From: Bacteroidota bacterium
Lineage (GTDB): Bacteria > Bacteroidota > Bacteroidia > Chitinophagales > Chitinophagaceae
NCBI GenBank assembly: GCA_016868815.1
Contig: VGFQ01000005.1
Coordinates: 1 to 64,000, forward strand
Direction: 5' to 3'
DNA length: 64,000 bases
Notes under the pieces: generated by a model
The model's database searches: none
Seen by the model: the letters and a program-made list of their open reading frames with translations, nothing else
Told to the model about the DNA's origin: nothing
Shown: positions 60,936 to 64,000 of the stretch, one piece after another
How positions within the stretch are numbered: the first letter of the stretch is position 1
Layout: each line of letters starts with the position of its first letter
Made by a program: the position numbers and the translations under genes

Positions 60936-62003
60936 ATGGCCCGTATCCTCATCGCCCACAACTTCAAGCAGGACTCCTGGTTTGTGATGTGCCATCGGCT
61001 GGCACATTATCTGGCGGAAAGGCATGAGGTTGTCTTCATGAGCTACCGACCATTTTTCCCAGAGCAACAAGTATTGATGGATGGGAAGCTGACGGTCTAT
61101 TCCTGGACAACGAAAAAGCGGCCAGTAAGAATCCAGGATGTACTTTATTTCATCGGCATCTATTTTCGGCATCGCCCCGAGGTGGTGGTTGGGCATTTTG
61201 CCGGTGGGAATGTCTGCATCCTCGTTGCCAAATTATGTTCATTGTTCCAGGCAAAGACTTTTGAATGGTATCATACCCCTTCTACTGCCATTGAGTACGA
61301 CTACGGTAAGACCCCCTGGTTTAAAAAATACATGAGAAGGCTGCGCTACCAATATTTCGTGGACACGGTCGTGCCCGTCTCCAACTTCTCCGCCAAGGAC
61401 TACCAACAATTCTATCGTCTGAACAATTTTCAGGTTGTCCTGAATGCGATCCGGGATGAGTACAGGGGGGTTGATGCAGACATGCAGGCGCCCGTCATCA
61501 ACGTCGGATTTATCGGCAGATTCAATCCTGTCAAAGGAGTCGACATCCTGCTTGGCCTGATCAATCATCTTTCACCGGAACACTTCGCCTTTCGCATAGC
61601 GGGAGAGGGACCGGAACAGGAGAAGATCGAGGCACTCGACCTGCCACATGTCGAATACTTCGGCATGCTGTCTTACCATCACATCAGGTCATTCATAGAG
61701 GGCTGCCATGTCATCATCATCCCTTCCTATGCCGATAATCTCGTAACTGTGGGCATAGAGGCATTGATGTACAAGCGATGCCTGGTGTTGAGCCGGCATA
61801 CAGGCCTTGCAGAATACGTAGGTGCCGACGACGATGCCATTCTCTGTGATCCGACCTTTGAAGCTTTCAAAGATGTCTTACAAAGGCTGTACGCCGACAG
61901 GGGTATGCTGCAACGCATCTCTGCCCAAGGTCGACTGTGTTTCGAGCAAAAATTCGAATTAGAGGCACATGTGCGGAATGTCGAGCAGATGATGCTCGGG
62001 TGA
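60936..62003 (+). CDS. Family 4 glycosyltransferase
   Basis: The 355-residue protein has the GT-B double Rossmann fold. The N-terminal domain is weakly conserved (MARILIAHNFKQDSWFVMC). The C-terminal domain carries NVGFIGRFNPVKGVDILLG, FRIAGEGPEQEKIEAL and IIPSYADNLVTVGIEALMYK with the E-x7-E-like donor-sugar motif, followed by RHTGLAEYVG. It transfers a nucleotide-activated sugar in the cytoplasm, probably for surface polysaccharide; donor and acceptor are unknown. It stands alone, converging with the TIM-barrel gene 7 bp away, and no polysaccharide cluster surrounds it. Codon use is as in the GC-rich flank. Confidence 0.9.
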   Translation: MARILIAHNFKQDSWFVMCHRLAHYLAERHEVVFMSYRPFFPEQQVLMDGKLTVYSWTTKKRPVRIQDVLYFIGIYFRHRPEVVVGHFAGGNVCILVAKLCSLFQAKTFEWYHTPSTAIEYDYGKTPWFKKYMRRLRYQYFVDTVVPVSNFSAKDYQQFYRLNNFQVVLNAIRDEYRGVDADMQAPVINVGFIGRFNPVKGVDILLGLINHLSPEHFAFRIAGEGPEQEKIEALDLPHVEYFGMLSYHHIRSFIEGCHVIIIPSYADNLVTVGIEALMYKRCLVLSRHTGLAEYVGADDDAILCDPTFEAFKDVLQRLYADRGMLQRISAQGRLCFEQKFELEAHVRNVEQMMLG

Positions 62004-62010
62004 CACATCT

Positions 62011-62931
62011 TTAGCGCATCTCAAACCCCCGCATGACCCGTACATAGTATGGTATGGCCTCTTCGGGCTCTTCGATCTCCGGGTGCCAGAGCTTCTCCCA
62101 TTCGAAGCCGTAAAATCCCTTGTAGCCTGCGTTGACGAGCAGATCCAGGGCCTGGAAGACGGGTGCGATACCCTGTCCGACGTAGCAGTGGCGCATCTTT
62201 CCGTTGACCATCTTGAAATCCTTGACGTGGACGTGGCGTATCCAGGGAGCGAGTTTCGGGTATGCGGTGATGGGCATCTCTTTTGTGACAGACCACATGT
62301 TGACTATGTCCCAAACGAGTCCGGCCTTGGGGTTGTCGATGTCTTTCATGATCTCAACGATGTCGGATATGAGGACTACCTCGCCATGGGTTTCCATCAG
62401 TACAGAAACGTTGGTATCCTTGGCATGTTCGACGAGGGCGCGGATGCCGGAGCGGATGAGGTCGAAGGTGGCAGCCTTCTCGCGGTCTTTCGGCAGATTG
62501 TTGGGGAAGACGCGGATATATGGGCAGCCGAGGGCTTGAGCTAGGTCGATGAATCGCTTTCCTTCGTCGATGGCCTTGTCGCGTTCCGATCCTGCAGCAT
62601 GGTGCATGGCGGCAGAGGCGCCGAGGGCGGAGAACTTGATGCCGGCGTCTTCTGCCATTTTGCGGGTGGTGCGGATGCGGTCGGGGGTGGAGAAGTCGCT
62701 GGCCCTGGGGAGGTCCATCTCACGCAGGATCCCGCGGATCTCGATGCCCTGGTAGCCGTTTTCCTTTGCGACTTTTACGATCTTGTCGAAGGCCCAGTCG
62801 GGGCAGCCCAGCGTCGTATAGCAGAGCTGCATGCGCTGCTTGCGGGCGGGGGTGTCGAAGGCGAGGAGGCCAGCCCCCAAGAGCCCGGTGGTGGTGCGAA
62901 GGAAATCCCTTCTGTCGCGTGGGAGGGTCAT
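62011..62931 (-). CDS. Tat-exported sugar phosphate isomerase/epimerase-like TIM-barrel protein
   Basis: From ATG 62931 the protein is 306 residues with a twin-arginine signal (RDRRDFLRTTTGLLGAGLLA). The AP-endonuclease-2/xylose isomerase barrel shows VLMETHGEVV (metal-ligand Glu), LVWDIVNMW and WIRHVHVKDFKMVNG with the metal-binding His, and FYGFEWEKLW at the end. Members isomerise or epimerise sugars or keto acids; exported ones occur beside Gfo/Idh/MocA oxidoreductases in Bacteroidota and Planctomycetes. Tat export suggests a metal is inserted before transport. It diverges from another exported enzyme, a class V aminotransferase, over an 87-bp gap. Substrate unknown. Confidence 0.88.
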   Translation of the reverse strand: MTLPRDRRDFLRTTTGLLGAGLLAFDTPARKQRMQLCYTTLGCPDWAFDKIVKVAKENGYQGIEIRGILREMDLPRASDFSTPDRIRTTRKMAEDAGIKFSALGASAAMHHAAGSERDKAIDEGKRFIDLAQALGCPYIRVFPNNLPKDREKAATFDLIRSGIRALVEHAKDTNVSVLMETHGEVVLISDIVEIMKDIDNPKAGLVWDIVNMWSVTKEMPITAYPKLAPWIRHVHVKDFKMVNGKMRHCYVGQGIAPVFQALDLLVNAGYKGFYGFEWEKLWHPEIEEPEEAIPYYVRVMRGFEMR

Positions 62932-63018
62932 CAGTGAAATTAGCCAAAACGCGGGAAACATCTCTTCGGAAGACGTTCGTTCCATCCTGAATGCATATAT
63001 TGAGTGACTGCAACCCTG

Positions 63019-64000
63019 ATGGATATGGACAAGCGAACCTTCCTGCGCAAGATGGGCCTGGCGGCCTTTGCCACCCCGGTCACAATGGACGCCCTGGCGG
63101 GGCTGATGCGCGAAGTAGCAGACGTGCCGCCGGCAGAGTTAGCCGGCGATGAGGCTTTCTGGGCGGCCATCCGAAAAGGCTATCGGCTCAAGCCTGACTA
63201 CATCAACTTTGAGAACGGGTATTATAACATCATACCGGAGGCGGTCATGGAAAAATACCTCGCGCATATCCGGGAGGTCAACTACCAGGGGTCGTACTAC
63301 ATGCGGACGGCGCAATGGGAGAACAAGGACCGGATGGCGGCGATGTTGGCTGGATTGACAGGCTGCGATGCCGACGAGATGATCGTGACGCGCAATGCGA
63401 CCGAGTCGCTCGACCTGGTCATCGCCGGGTATCCATGGCAGGCAGGTGACGAGGCGGTGATGGCTGAACAGGACTATGGTGCGATGCTGGACATGTTCCG
63501 TCAGGTGGCGGAGCGGCACGGCATCTTAAACCGTATCATCTCCGTGCCAAACCATCCCTCCAGCGACGAGGAGATTGTATCGTTGTATGAGCGGGCCATC
63601 ACGCCGAAGACAAAGATGCTGATGGTCTGCCATATGATCAACATCACGGGACAGATTTTGCCGATCCGAAAGATCTGCGCCATGGCCCACCGCCATGGCG
63701 TGCAGGTACTAGTGGACGGCGCGCATGCCGTTGCACATATCGGTGTGAACCTGCACGAGCTGGACTGCGACTATTATGGAGCGAGCCTGCACAAGTGGCT
63801 GAGCGTGCCGCTGGGCGCCGGGATGCTCTATGTGAACCGGAAGAATACAGGTGTCATCTGGCCGATGTTCGGCGATGGTCCTCGGCCGAAGACCGACATC
63901 CACCGGTTGAACCATACAGGCACACATCCGGTGGCGACGGACCTGACCATCGCCGATGCCATCGACTACTTCCGCACGATCGGTGCCGAGCGTAAAGAGG
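63019..64000 (+). CDS. Exported class V aminotransferase-fold PLP enzyme (partial, runs off the window)
   Basis: The ATG at 63019 starts a frame that stays open to the last base (about 327 codons seen). A Tat-like leader (KRTFLRKMGLAAFATPVTM) is followed by the class V fold: MIVTRNATESLDLVI, VLVDGAHAVAHIGVNL with the PLP-binding Asp, and ASLHKWLSVPLGAG with the Schiff-base Lys. Relatives include isopenicillin-N epimerase-like and cysteine desulfurase-like enzymes; the reaction is unknown. A periplasmic PLP enzyme is unusual and would need Tat export with cofactor bound. The stop codon lies beyond the window. It shares an 87-bp divergent promoter region with the exported TIM-barrel gene. Confidence 0.9.
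   Translation, partial: MDMDKRTFLRKMGLAAFATPVTMDALAGLMREVADVPPAELAGDEAFWAAIRKGYRLKPDYINFENGYYNIIPEAVMEKYLAHIREVNYQGSYYMRTAQWENKDRMAAMLAGLTGCDADEMIVTRNATESLDLVIAGYPWQAGDEAVMAEQDYGAMLDMFRQVAERHGILNRIISVPNHPSSDEEIVSLYERAITPKTKMLMVCHMINITGQILPIRKICAMAHRHGVQVLVDGAHAVAHIGVNLHELDCDYYGASLHKWLSVPLGAGMLYVNRKNTGVIWPMFGDGPRPKTDIHRLNHTGTHPVATDLTIADAIDYFRTIGAERKE

Noticed and set aside
1-64000. CRISPR array, rRNA operon, prophage or integrase attachment site
   Set aside because: No regularly spaced direct repeats, rRNA cores, phage structural genes or tRNA-flanking duplications were seen.

Overview
The window looks like a chromosomal segment of a Bacteroidota, most likely a GC-rich member of the Chitinophagales. 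This lineage call is inferred from protein families and signals and was not tested by phylogeny. The supporting signs are DUF6526, DUF4920, DUF3575, DUF5715 and VPS10/BNR proteins, many SPI, SPII and Tat export signals, weak or absent Shine-Dalgarno sequences, and TAnnTTTG -7 promoter elements. There is one tRNA, tRNA-Met(CAU), and no rRNA or CRISPR array.

Positions 1 to about 11,850 form an AT-rich, gene-poor accessory region that differs visibly in composition from the rest. It opens inside an IS3-family element: the tail of orfA, an A8-G slippery run, and an orfB that carries an apparent CGA-to-TGA premature stop. A diverged second copy of the same IS end lies about 1.1 kb downstream, and a small membrane protein gene sits between the two. 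Next come a secreted FAD oxidoreductase, a SOUL haem-binding protein, an NTF2-like lipoprotein, and two overlapping miniature membrane proteins. A tight three-gene operon follows (glycerol-1-phosphate-dehydrogenase-like enzyme, APC permease, GNAT acetyltransferase), then a convergent sterol-desaturase-family membrane hydroxylase. The three-gene operon is the best candidate here for an undescribed pathway.

From about 12,150 to the end the DNA is GC-rich and dense with genes. Region 12.1-21.3 kb (+) holds DUF6526, a DUF1549/DUF1553 cytochrome-like protein with its DUF1501 partner, DUF5715, a flavin reductase, a TrpB2-type tryptophan synthase beta and a BNR_4 protein. Region 21.4-35.6 kb (-) is a catabolic block. 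Its genes are a Tat-signalled Gfo/Idh/MocA oxidoreductase, a NagX-like acyltransferase, nagB, nagA, psuK, psuG, a penicillin acylase, a tocopherol-cyclase-like protein, tRNA-Met, a GH116 glycosidase and a six-repeat propeller protein. It points to use of amino sugars, pseudouridine and glycosides. Region 35.7-41.1 kb (+) has an outer-membrane-type protein, a 1049-aa VPS10/BNR protein and a second Gfo/Idh/MocA oxidoreductase.

Region 41.2-45.0 kb (-) is housekeeping: uvrB, mgsA and recA. Region 45.3-49.3 kb (+) carries DUF4920, a GT2 glycosyltransferase, a GH3-type acyl-amide synthetase and mtgA. Region 49.3-52.2 kb (-) is a tight operon of pnuC, a ribosylnicotinamide-kinase-like ATPase and a GT39 enzyme. 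Then come an SDR, nfu, a TspO-like membrane protein, a nuclease lipoprotein, a large helical-repeat protein, an aldo/keto reductase, a coupled MetE-like/UlaG-like pair, an exported methyltransferase and a GT4. The window ends with a divergent pair of exported enzymes, a TIM-barrel protein and a class V aminotransferase; the latter runs off the edge.
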